A DNA stretch of 42,656 nt from Campylobacterales bacterium (GCA_027055005.1 JALUNR010000051.1:1-42656), one strand, 5' to 3'. Positions 1 through 7,675 are shown, numbered from the stretch's first letter. Notes: generated by a model from the sequence alone, not told the origin. Translations and numbers: made by a program.

Positions 1-75
1 ATCTATCAAGTAAAAAAACCATCTGGTATATTTATATATAAAAGTACAGATAAAAAATAACTTTAAGGTTGTCTT

Positions 76-399
76 ATGAAAAAAATTGCAATATTTTTAA
101 CAATTAGTACTTTTGTATTTGCTGATGTTAATGGCAAAGATGTATTTGAAACTTACTGTTGGGGATGTCATCATCAAACCGCAGTAGCTTTTGGACCTCC
201 CTTTGAACAAATAGCATCAAAAAGAGATGCTAATCAAATAAGAGCTATGATAACAGACCCAAAAACTGTCTCAAAAGTTTTTGGATACAAAAGAAATGCT
301 ATGCCAGCTTTTAAACTAAAAGAGGATGAACTTCAAGCTATAACAAGATATATACTAAGTTATAAGCCAAAAGACACCAACCAAACAAAGGTAAAATAA
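76..399 (+). CDS. small periplasmic class I cytochrome c, likely part of the nir/heme d1 cluster
   Basis: N-terminal signal peptide, CWGCH (CxxCH) heme motif, downstream Met in 'NAMPAFKLKEDEL'; stop overlaps the next start (TAATG) of a NirJ-like gene. Confidence 0.85.
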   Translation: MKKIAIFLTISTFVFADVNGKDVFETYCWGCHHQTAVAFGPPFEQIASKRDANQIRAMITDPKTVSKVFGYKRNAMPAFKLKEDELQAITRYILSYKPKDTNQTKVK

Positions 400-1520
400 T
401 GTTCAGACTCTCAAATCTACTCTCATCAGTAGTAAATGATAAACCAGTAAGAGAGCTAAATGGAAGCATAGCTATCTGGAACTTTACAAACAGATGTAAC
501 CTAAACTGCCTTCACTGCTACTCAAAATCAGGACTCGATGCAACTGATACTTTAAGTTTTGAAAAGATAGTAGAAACTCTACCAAAACTAAAAAAGACTG
601 GAGTAAAGTTTCTAATCTTTAGTGGTGGAGAACCATTAACAAGAAAAGATATATATGATATAGCTGATGAGTGTAAAAAACTTGGAATCATAACCTATCT
701 ATCAACAAATGGACTCTATGTTGGAAAAAACAATGCCCAAAAAATCCTAGATACTTTCAACTATATAGGTATATCTATTGATGGTGATGAAGAGAGTCAT
801 GACTACTTTAGAGGATTAAAGGGAAGTTTTAAAGAATCCCTAAAAGCAGTAGAACTACTAAACAGTTTTCATCAAACAAAAGTAGGAATAAGATTTACTA
901 TCACAAAAGATACTATAAAGGATTTAGAGTTTATTTTTAAACTAGCTGAAGAAAAAATGATACCAAAAGTATATATTTCTCACTTAGTTTATAGTGGTAG
1001 AGGGCTTGATAATCTCAAAATGGATATAACAAAACAAGAGAGAAAAAAGGCTGTTAATTTCATCATTGATAAAGCATTTTACTACTTTGAGAACAATATA
1101 GATATAGAGATAGTAACTGGAAATATGGAGGTCGATGCAATACTATTTTTAGATAGATTTTCTCAAAAATATCCTCACCTAAAAGGTGAAATGACAAAAA
1201 GATTAAAAAAATGGGGTGGGAATAGTGCCGGGAGGAAACTCTTAAATATAAATCCAGAGGGTGATGTAAAACCAGACCCTTTTTTCCCACTTACTATTGG
1301 AAATATTTTAAAAGATAATTTCCTTGATATATGGCAAGACAAACCAAGTGAGCTTTTGCTAAGATTAAGAGAACATCCAAGAAAACTAAAAGGTATATGC
1401 CAAAATTGTGAATATTTGGATATTTGCAACGGTGGAAGTAGAAGCAGAGCAAATGCAATACATGAAGACCTTTGGGAGAGTGATCCTAGTTGTTATATAA
1501 AGGGAGAAAATAATGGGTAA
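399..1520 (+). CDS. nirJ: radical SAM protein, heme d1 biosynthesis NirJ-like
   Basis: CNLNCLHC (CxxxCxxC) radical SAM motif, 'FSGGEPL', C-terminal SPASM-like Cys cluster 'CQNCEYLDICNGGSRSRA'; followed by a uroporphyrinogen-III methyltransferase. Confidence 0.75.
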   Translation: MFRLSNLLSSVVNDKPVRELNGSIAIWNFTNRCNLNCLHCYSKSGLDATDTLSFEKIVETLPKLKKTGVKFLIFSGGEPLTRKDIYDIADECKKLGIITYLSTNGLYVGKNNAQKILDTFNYIGISIDGDEESHDYFRGLKGSFKESLKAVELLNSFHQTKVGIRFTITKDTIKDLEFIFKLAEEKMIPKVYISHLVYSGRGLDNLKMDITKQERKKAVNFIIDKAFYYFENNIDIEIVTGNMEVDAILFLDRFSQKYPHLKGEMTKRLKKWGGNSAGRKLLNINPEGDVKPDPFFPLTIGNILKDNFLDIWQDKPSELLLRLREHPRKLKGICQNCEYLDICNGGSRSRANAIHEDLWESDPSCYIKGENNG

Positions 1521-2247
1521 AGTCTATCTAACAGGAGCAGGACCTGGAGATATAGAACTACTAACAGTAAAAGCTTTAAAAGTAGTACAAAAGGCTGATG
1601 TTATCATTTATGATAGATTAGCAAATCCTGAGATATTAAAAGAAGCAAAAGATGGATGTGAATTTGTTTTTGTAGGTAAAGAGGATTCTCACCATACCTT
1701 GCCTCAAGAAGAAATAAATGAAGTTATATATCAAAATGCCCTAAAATACGAAACAGTAGTAAGACTAAAGGGTGGAGATCCTTTTGTATTTGGGAGAGGT
1801 GGAGAAGAAGGCTTATATTTAAAAGAAAGAAATATAAGATTTGACTTTATTCCTGGTGTTACTTCAGCTATTGCTGTTCCAGAATATGCTGGTATCCCTG
1901 TAACTCATCGAGGCGTAACAGTATCATTTAGAGTAGTAACTGGACATGAAAATCCTAAAAAAGAAAAGTCACAAATCCCATGGGGAAACTATAAAAGTGA
2001 TGATACTATTATATTTTTGATGGGTCTTCATCGTCTAAAATTTATAACAAAAAAACTCATTGAGATTGGAAAACCAAAAGATTATCCAGTAGCTGTTATA
2101 AGTAAAGGCACTACAAAAGATGAAAAAACTGTTATAGGAACTCTAAGTGACATTTATGAAAAAGCAAAAGATTTGCCAACTCCTGCTCTTATAGTAGTGG
2201 GAGAAGTTGTAAAACTTCATGATAAACTAAGTTGGTGGGAAAAATAA
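1513..2247 (+). CDS. cobA: uroporphyrinogen-III C-methyltransferase (CobA/NirE type)
   Basis: 'VYLTGAGPGDIELLTVKAL', 'VVRLKGGDPFVFGRGGEE', 'IPGVTSAIAVPEYAGIPVTHRG' SUMT motifs; ATG overlaps the end of the nirJ-like gene. Confidence 0.93.
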   Translation: MGKVYLTGAGPGDIELLTVKALKVVQKADVIIYDRLANPEILKEAKDGCEFVFVGKEDSHHTLPQEEINEVIYQNALKYETVVRLKGGDPFVFGRGGEEGLYLKERNIRFDFIPGVTSAIAVPEYAGIPVTHRGVTVSFRVVTGHENPKKEKSQIPWGNYKSDDTIIFLMGLHRLKFITKKLIEIGKPKDYPVAVISKGTTKDEKTVIGTLSDIYEKAKDLPTPALIVVGEVVKLHDKLSWWEK

Positions 2248-2287
2248 GCAAATTTAGATATAATTATATAAAAGATAAGGAACAGTT

Positions 2288-2596
2288 ATGTTAAAGTTTG
2301 CCATATTTTTTTCTTTAGTTGTTTTCCTATGTGCTAAAGATACTAATAATACTAAAGTACTCATAAAAGATACTAATGTCACAAAAAAGACAACCTCTAA
2401 TCTTTCTAAAAATAAACTACTACAAAAACACTTAAAAGAACAAATGAAAAGAGAAGCCAAATATGCTAAAGAAAAAATGTTCTACAAGGGAAAAGATTAT
2501 AACTTAACTGAACATCAAGTAGATCCAAACTCACTTAAAAAGATAAAACCCATTGAACCTGAATACGATTTTGATATGGATCATGTTTATGATTGA
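2288..2596 (+). CDS. small secreted/periplasmic hypothetical protein
   Basis: Signal peptide 'MLKFAIFFSLVVFLCA' then a Lys/Asn/Thr-rich region; RBS 'aagg' upstream. Confidence 0.6.
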   Translation: MLKFAIFFSLVVFLCAKDTNNTKVLIKDTNVTKKTTSNLSKNKLLQKHLKEQMKREAKYAKEKMFYKGKDYNLTEHQVDPNSLKKIKPIEPEYDFDMDHVYD

Positions 2597-3093
2597 TTTT
2601 TAGATTCCTTAAAAAGTTTTTTGAAATCATTTTTTTCCTCAAAAGTTTTAAAAGCACCTTCTGGTATAAAATAATGATTTGGATACTTAATTATCAAAAT
2701 TCCACTGCCTACATCTACTAAGTTTTCTATTTCATTCCATTTCCAAAACAGATTATCATGAAAGAATTTTATACCCTCACTATCCACAAGTAAAGATATA
2801 TCTTTTTCACCTTCAAGATTTTTTAAAAACCTTCTCTTAGCTATTATTTTTTTACCATAATACCAATAAAACAGCATGACAGTTGCAAAAATTAATACAG
2901 CTACTTTAGCTTTTAAAAGTGCACCAACTATACCATATTGCAAAATAGCAATAAAAAACCAACCTATATACTTTTTTGCACTATGATTAAATTCATATTT
3001 ATAAAGTTCATCAAAACTATTTTTTGCTACTTCTTTATCCCATACAAAATCTAATTTTAACTCTTTAGACATGTTCTTCATTTTCCTCTTCAT
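2587..3093 (-). CDS. membrane protein with YcxB-like C-terminal region
   Basis: Two TM helices then 'ISLLVDSEGIKFFHDNLFWKWNEIENLVDVGSGILIIKYPNHYFIPEGAF'; translation-level impression only. Confidence 0.55.
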   Translation of the reverse strand: MKRKMKNMSKELKLDFVWDKEVAKNSFDELYKYEFNHSAKKYIGWFFIAILQYGIVGALLKAKVAVLIFATVMLFYWYYGKKIIAKRRFLKNLEGEKDISLLVDSEGIKFFHDNLFWKWNEIENLVDVGSGILIIKYPNHYFIPEGAFKTFEEKNDFKKLFKESKNQS

Positions 3094-3670
3094 AAATATC
3101 TTCTCTACATATCACTTTTTCTCTCTCCAAGTCATCTAAAAGAATTTTAGTTTCATCATATAACTTATAGAAAATTTTTGAGTTTTTATTGAAAAGTTTT
3201 TTTTGTTTTTTTGCATATAACCAAGCAAATAAAATAGAACTTGCAAAAACAGCATATATCCATAATTGCCACTCTTTTAAATCCAATAAAACTATAAAAT
3301 ACTGTACAGAAAAAAGTACAAAAAACTCTATTGAAAAGATTATTACTAAAACTGAACTATGTTCAAAATCTAGTGTATATTTTTCTATATCTTTCATCTT
3401 TGCAAGATTGTTATTTATTTTTTCTACTTTTTTATGATAAGCATCATTTATCAAAGATTTATCTATTTTATCTATATGAATATTACTTAAATTATACTCA
3501 ACATTTAACTGCTTATACTCTTCTAAAATCTCTGGATTATCTTTCATAATTTTAAGTATTTCTTCAACACTTAACCTATTTTTACCAGCTAATTTTTCAG
3601 CATCCTGGAGGATTAAATTATAAAGACCCACCTCTTTAATCTCTCTTGCAACTCTTTTTAGATTTGTCAA
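3065..3670 (-). CDS. hypothetical membrane protein
   Basis: Complete ORF with two predicted TM segments, overlaps the following gene by 29 bp on the same strand. Confidence 0.6.
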   Translation of the reverse strand: MTNLKRVAREIKEVGLYNLILQDAEKLAGKNRLSVEEILKIMKDNPEILEEYKQLNVEYNLSNIHIDKIDKSLINDAYHKKVEKINNNLAKMKDIEKYTLDFEHSSVLVIIFSIEFFVLFSVQYFIVLLDLKEWQLWIYAVFASSILFAWLYAKKQKKLFNKNSKIFYKLYDETKILLDDLEREKVICREDIYEEENEEHV

Positions 3671-3695
3671 TATTACTTCCTGATTTTTTATAATA

Positions 3696-3729
3696 CTAAG
3701 ATTACACCTTCAAAGAGATGTAACCTTAG
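3696..3729. terminator. hairpin between the alternative NO reductase operon and the next gene
   Basis: CTAAGaTTACA / TGTAAcCTTAG, 11-bp arms with one mismatch, 12-nt loop; U-tract is poor, so terminator function is uncertain. Confidence 0.4.
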
Positions 3730-3740
3730 ATTTAGTAGTT

Positions 3741-5414
3741 TTATGCTTTGTGATTTTCAGCTATAGTTTCTGGTTCTATACCATAACTTGCTGTTTTATC
3801 TTCTGCAGGTAAAAATATACCTATAAGACCTTTAATTCCTACTGACATTACTATATTGTATAAAAATATAAACCAAGCTATAAGTACCATACTTCCACAA
3901 ATAGCAGCATATATCATAAGTGGATTAAATTCACCATGAATATATAAGTGTCTTCTAAGCATTCCATCAAGTCCTGCCATACCACCAAATGCACCCATTC
4001 CAATACCACCTATTAGATATAACCAAAAGTGAGCATTTGAAAGTTTTTTAGAATACATCTCAGTATTATTTGTAACAATTGGCCATAGTACATATACAGC
4101 ACTATAAAGTGTCATATAAAGTCCAACTATTAAAGCTATATGAACATGCGCCATAATAATCCATTGAGTATTATGTAAAACTCTATTCATACCCATATCT
4201 GCTTGAATAATAGCAGCTGGAACTGCTAAACCAAACCCAACAAGTCCACCAAGAAGGTATTTTAACTCCATAGTCATTTTAAGTGGTCTAGCTTTCCATA
4301 GAGTAACTAAAGTGATAAATAGTGCAAGTCCTTGAGTTAGAAGCTCAAATGCTGTAACCATCTCTCCACTTATTAGTTTCATCATCTCAGGTTGTCCTTG
4401 ATCAGCTAAAAGGTGATGAGACCAAACCATCCAAGAAACTAAAAGTTCAAGCATTAAGGCAGCTCTTGCAACATTTTCCATAAATAGTTTTTGACCTGTT
4501 ATCAAAGTAGCTAACAAATACCAAGAACCAGCAACATATATAAGAACAAGACCGTCAGCAACTAGATCAAGTCCCCACCAAAAGTAGTTTTTATATAAAA
4601 GAGAATCAATAACTGTTACATCAAGAGCATGTCCACTAGCATCAAAAACTAAATACACAAGTACTAAAACACCTGCACTTAAAATAACTATCGCATCCAA
4701 GAAAGTATCAACTGTACCTCTAAAAATAGCAACAACAGGAAGAGAAAGTGCTGGTTCTTTTGTATAAGGCGGCTTACCTGCAAGTTTATGTAAAAGATTT
4801 AACATACCATCTATACCAAAACCACTTATCAAAAGCTCTTTTGTGGTTTTATTTTTATGAACACCAACTCTTTGAAATATAGTCGCATAAATATTATATA
4901 TAAAGCCAAGTGTTCCAAGCATAATCAAAGCAACACCTATTATAAATACAATACCACCAACAACACTAAACTGTTTAGTATCAGCAGGAAGTGGCCAATA
5001 TAAAGTATATAATGGAGCATATTGCCATACAAAAGCTGCTATCCAAGCCATAGCAGTACCTACTGTTATAAGTATCCAAACTATATTTGCCAACTTTACA
5101 CTATAAAGAGGTTTTTTAGTCAAAAATGGAACTAAAAACATAAAAGCACCAAAAACCAACTGATATGTAGAACCAAAAATACCTACTATTGGGTGAACAG
5201 TCATAATAGAAAAATAATGTTTAGGATGATTAAACATCTCTGGTAGAGGATTAACTGGACCAGTTTGCACCATTTTCATTATCATACCTTCAATAGCAAC
5301 TAATCCAAAAAATAAAAAACTCATTACAACTGCACGCAGTGTTACTTTTTGCAATGCATTTAAGCTTTTATGATCAAAATTTGTACCATTTATTAGATTT
5401 TTTGTAAAACTCAT
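3741..5414 (-). CDS. heme-copper oxidoreductase subunit I, putative alternative nitric oxide reductase (gNOR-like)
   Basis: About 14 TM helices; conserved heme/Cu ligands 'MTVHP', 'WSHHLL', 'NTQWIIMAHVHI'; helix VI reads FWWGLDLVADG where oxidases have FWxxGHPxVY; adjacent to nir and nor genes. Confidence 0.8.
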   Translation of the reverse strand: MSFTKNLINGTNFDHKSLNALQKVTLRAVVMSFLFFGLVAIEGMIMKMVQTGPVNPLPEMFNHPKHYFSIMTVHPIVGIFGSTYQLVFGAFMFLVPFLTKKPLYSVKLANIVWILITVGTAMAWIAAFVWQYAPLYTLYWPLPADTKQFSVVGGIVFIIGVALIMLGTLGFIYNIYATIFQRVGVHKNKTTKELLISGFGIDGMLNLLHKLAGKPPYTKEPALSLPVVAIFRGTVDTFLDAIVILSAGVLVLVYLVFDASGHALDVTVIDSLLYKNYFWWGLDLVADGLVLIYVAGSWYLLATLITGQKLFMENVARAALMLELLVSWMVWSHHLLADQGQPEMMKLISGEMVTAFELLTQGLALFITLVTLWKARPLKMTMELKYLLGGLVGFGLAVPAAIIQADMGMNRVLHNTQWIIMAHVHIALIVGLYMTLYSAVYVLWPIVTNNTEMYSKKLSNAHFWLYLIGGIGMGAFGGMAGLDGMLRRHLYIHGEFNPLMIYAAICGSMVLIAWFIFLYNIVMSVGIKGLIGIFLPAEDKTASYGIEPETIAENHKA

Positions 5415-6025
5415 TTATTACCTCCATCTTTACATCCAACTACTTCAACGAAATCTTTAACTTGCATTAAATCTTTTCCATCCTCACTATATTGAGCTGG
5501 TCCAGAATACTCAGTAGATGTCATATCAAAAACTCCATTATGATTAAATGTCCATAACATTACATTTTTATCCAAAATACTAGTAACATCAGTACCAGGA
5601 TTTACTTGCATTTGAGTTACAAGCGAACCATCTTTTCTAAATAAACCAAATCCATAAACTAAATCTTCACTTCTAATATCAAACTTGATTGTTTGACCAC
5701 ATTGGATAGTGATTTTTTTAGGAATTCCTACCCATTTATGATCTTTAATCTTAAAGCTATATGAAGCATCAGGTTTAATATGATCTCTTGAAATATCTTG
5801 AGATACCCAAGGTATACTATTATATGTAAATATATGATGTCCTACACCACCTGCAACTAAAAATGCAATATAACCATAAAATGGTATTCGCACAACTGAC
5901 TTAACCTTTTCTTTTCTTGTTAAGTTATAACCAAACCATGCAACAATAGATATAATCATCACTGCATAGATGGTATAAGCAACTTCGTGAAAAGCCAACA
6001 ACTCAATAGAGCTCTTAAATGTCAT
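5411..6025 (-). CDS. cytochrome oxidase subunit II-like protein lacking CuA ligands, partner of the gNOR-like subunit I
   Basis: N-terminal TM helices plus a cupredoxin-like domain; 'SEDLVYGFGLFRKDGSLVTQMQVNPG' and 'STEYSGPAQY' align with COX2 'DVIHGF' and 'CAEYCGxxH' but with no Cys/His ligands. Confidence 0.75.
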   Translation of the reverse strand: MTFKSSIELLAFHEVAYTIYAVMIISIVAWFGYNLTRKEKVKSVVRIPFYGYIAFLVAGGVGHHIFTYNSIPWVSQDISRDHIKPDASYSFKIKDHKWVGIPKKITIQCGQTIKFDIRSEDLVYGFGLFRKDGSLVTQMQVNPGTDVTSILDKNVMLWTFNHNGVFDMTSTEYSGPAQYSEDGKDLMQVKDFVEVVGCKDGGNK

Positions 6026-6056
6026 CTTTTTCTCCTTATAATTAAAATAACTATGT

Positions 6057-6062
6057 ATTATA
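6057..6062 (-). promoter_or_regulatory. -10 element (TATAAT on minus strand) of the gNOR-like operon
   Basis: plus-strand ATTATA; spacing to the FNR box at 6085-6098 puts the box centre at about -41.5. Confidence 0.65.
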
Positions 6063-6084
6063 AGATAAAAAATAATTTTTTTAC

Positions 6085-6098
6085 TTGATTTATATCAA
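6085..6098 (-). promoter_or_regulatory. FNR/CRP-family binding site TTGAT-TTAT-ATCAA
   Basis: Perfect match to TTGAT-N4-ATCAA, about 60 bp upstream of the 6025 start. Confidence 0.8.
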
Positions 6099-6153
6099 CA
6101 AGAAATAGTTTTAGTGTTTATTTTTTAGACATTAAAACATCAAGCATTTTCTA

Positions 6154-6339
6154 TTAAAAAAATTTTAAAAAGATACCTATAAATAAAGACAACAATACTG
6201 TTATAGCTAAAACAATGCTATTATATATTTTTGAAGAAAAATTAAAGTTTTCAAACAATAATTCTGTAATTTTTATAGCAGGAAATATCATAAAAAATAA
6301 CATAACAACAGCAAATACAAGTGTTAAAACTATATTCAT
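6154..6339 (-). CDS. small two-TM membrane protein, unknown function
   Basis: 61 aa, strongly hydrophobic, start overlaps the stop of the upstream ORF on the same strand (TAATG). Confidence 0.55.
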   Translation of the reverse strand: MNIVLTLVFAVVMLFFMIFPAIKITELLFENFNFSSKIYNSIVLAITVLLSLFIGIFLKFF

Positions 6340-6710
6340 TATTTTATGCCATAATAATTTTTTAAAAAATTCAATTCTTTATCATCTTTTATTTTTATAC
6401 TTTGAAAAACTTTATTACCATCAAATATAATTAATTTTTTATTAGCAATTTTTAAATGAGCTTTGCCCCATTTTTTTTGTAATCTATCCATATCATGAAA
6501 AACTTCCATATTTGATGGTTTTTCTTTAAAATTTTTATCATTTTTACTTTTTATGACAAGTCCACCTAAACTTTTTTCAAAATAATATGGAGAATATTTT
6601 TTTATTTTTAAATATATTTTATTTTTATTCTCACCTTTAGAATTTATAAAAGCGCTATAAGATATGAGAAAAAAAGCAACTATTAAGGCAAAAGGCAAAT
6701 ACTTATTCAT
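6339..6710 (-). CDS. membrane-anchored/secreted hypothetical protein
   Basis: N-terminal hydrophobic anchor then a polar domain; RBS 'aaggaat' upstream. Confidence 0.6.
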   Translation of the reverse strand: MNKYLPFALIVAFFLISYSAFINSKGENKNKIYLKIKKYSPYYFEKSLGGLVIKSKNDKNFKEKPSNMEVFHDMDRLQKKWGKAHLKIANKKLIIFDGNKVFQSIKIKDDKELNFLKNYYGIK

Positions 6711-6765
6711 TTTAATTCCTTATATTAATCTTTCTTTAGGATATAAAAATTTTATAAAAATAACA

Positions 6766-6779
6766 TTGATAAATATCAA
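6766..6779. promoter_or_regulatory. FNR/CRP-family binding site TTGAT-AAAT-ATCAA between divergent genes
   Basis: Perfect match to TTGAT-N4-ATCAA; 46 bp before the plus-strand ATG at 6825 and 56 bp before the minus-strand ATG at 6710. Confidence 0.75.
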
Positions 6780-6824
6780 CCAATTAATAAAAAAGATTTG
6801 TTAGCATAACAAAAAGGAGATAGG

Positions 6825-7190
6825 ATGAAAGAATTTTTTATTTTAGAAGGTGCATATTTAATATTGGCTTTTTTGATACTTTTAGTAACACTATTTGTTA
6901 CAACAAGACCTTTTATGAGCAAAAAAGCCCCCAAAAAAGGACTTATATCTGTTGGGTTAGTATTGGCTTTTTTCATCTTTTTACACTTTTACTTGACAAC
7001 AAACAGAATAAATAGCGTAAAAAAAGCTTTTTTAAATGGAGAAAAAATTATTTGTGAAAGCAGAGCTAATACTAAAGCTGCACAATCAATAATAATAAAA
7101 AAAGATTTTGGATGGTCAATAAAAGGTGATTATTTTATATCTCCAAACTATATTAGAGACTTTCATATAGCTAGATGTATAATATATTAA
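6825..7190 (+). CDS. hypothetical membrane protein, FNR-site associated
   Basis: Two TM helices then a ~50-aa soluble domain 'NGEKIICESRANTKAAQSIIIKKDFGWSIKGDYFISPNYIRDFHIARC'; RBS 'aaggag'. Confidence 0.65.
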   Translation: MKEFFILEGAYLILAFLILLVTLFVTTRPFMSKKAPKKGLISVGLVLAFFIFLHFYLTTNRINSVKKAFLNGEKIICESRANTKAAQSIIIKKDFGWSIKGDYFISPNYIRDFHIARCIIY

Positions 7191-7192
7191 AA

Positions 7193-7228
7193 TTACTTAT
7201 ACTTATTATCATAATAACTTATAAGTAA
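7193..7228. repeat. composite inverted repeat in the norCB promoter region
   Basis: TTACTTATA...TATAAGTAA outer arms around a perfect TTATTAT-C-ATAATAA (7-1-7) core at 7203-7217. Confidence 0.6.
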
Positions 7229-7230
7229 AA

Positions 7231-7244
7231 TTGATATAAATCAA
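7231..7244 (+). promoter_or_regulatory. FNR/CRP-family binding site TTGAT-ATAA-ATCAA
   Basis: Perfect match to TTGAT-N4-ATCAA, centred about 41.5 bp upstream of the TSS predicted from the TATAAT at 7267-7272. Confidence 0.82.
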
Positions 7245-7266
7245 TACTATTTCCCCAATGTTACTA

Positions 7267-7272
7267 TATAAT
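7267..7272 (+). promoter_or_regulatory. -10 element TATAAT of the norCB operon
   Basis: Exact TATAAT with class II spacing to the FNR box. Confidence 0.65.
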
Positions 7273-7310
7273 TTTATTGCTAATATAAAATATGTAACTA
7301 AAGGATTAAA

Positions 7311-7649
7311 ATGGAACAAATTGTTGTATGGCATAACATAGCACCATCTGAGTTTTTAAGGATCTTTGTTGTGTCCACTCTTGTTCTAGTTTTTGGAGTA
7401 GGATATGCTGGTACCATAACCCTCTCTAAAATGCAATACTTTTCCAAAAAGTGGCAAATCCTCGGTTATATATTTTGGGCACTACAAACATACTGCTTAT
7501 ATGATATGTCCATTTTAATCCAAAGTAGCCATTTTACCACAAAAGTTTTAATGGTTACTATGATTGTTTATCTCTTTGTACCTCATCTATACTTCTATCT
7601 AATAGATGAAAGTGAAAAGAGATATGAAAAAAATGGCCATCCTCATTAA
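7311..7649 (+). CDS. small membrane protein, first gene of the norCB operon
   Basis: 112 aa, three predicted TM helices, 26 bp upstream of norC, downstream of the FNR-type promoter. Confidence 0.75.
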   Translation: MEQIVVWHNIAPSEFLRIFVVSTLVLVFGVGYAGTITLSKMQYFSKKWQILGYIFWALQTYCLYDMSILIQSSHFTTKVLMVTMIVYLFVPHLYFYLIDESEKRYEKNGHPH

Positions 7650-7675
7650 AAGTAGTAAAATTTTAAGGAGGAAGT

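Noticed and set aside
1063-1429. Minus-strand ORFs (75 and 84 aa) inside the nirJ-like gene
   Set aside because: Antisense to a conserved radical SAM reading frame; no recognisable motifs.
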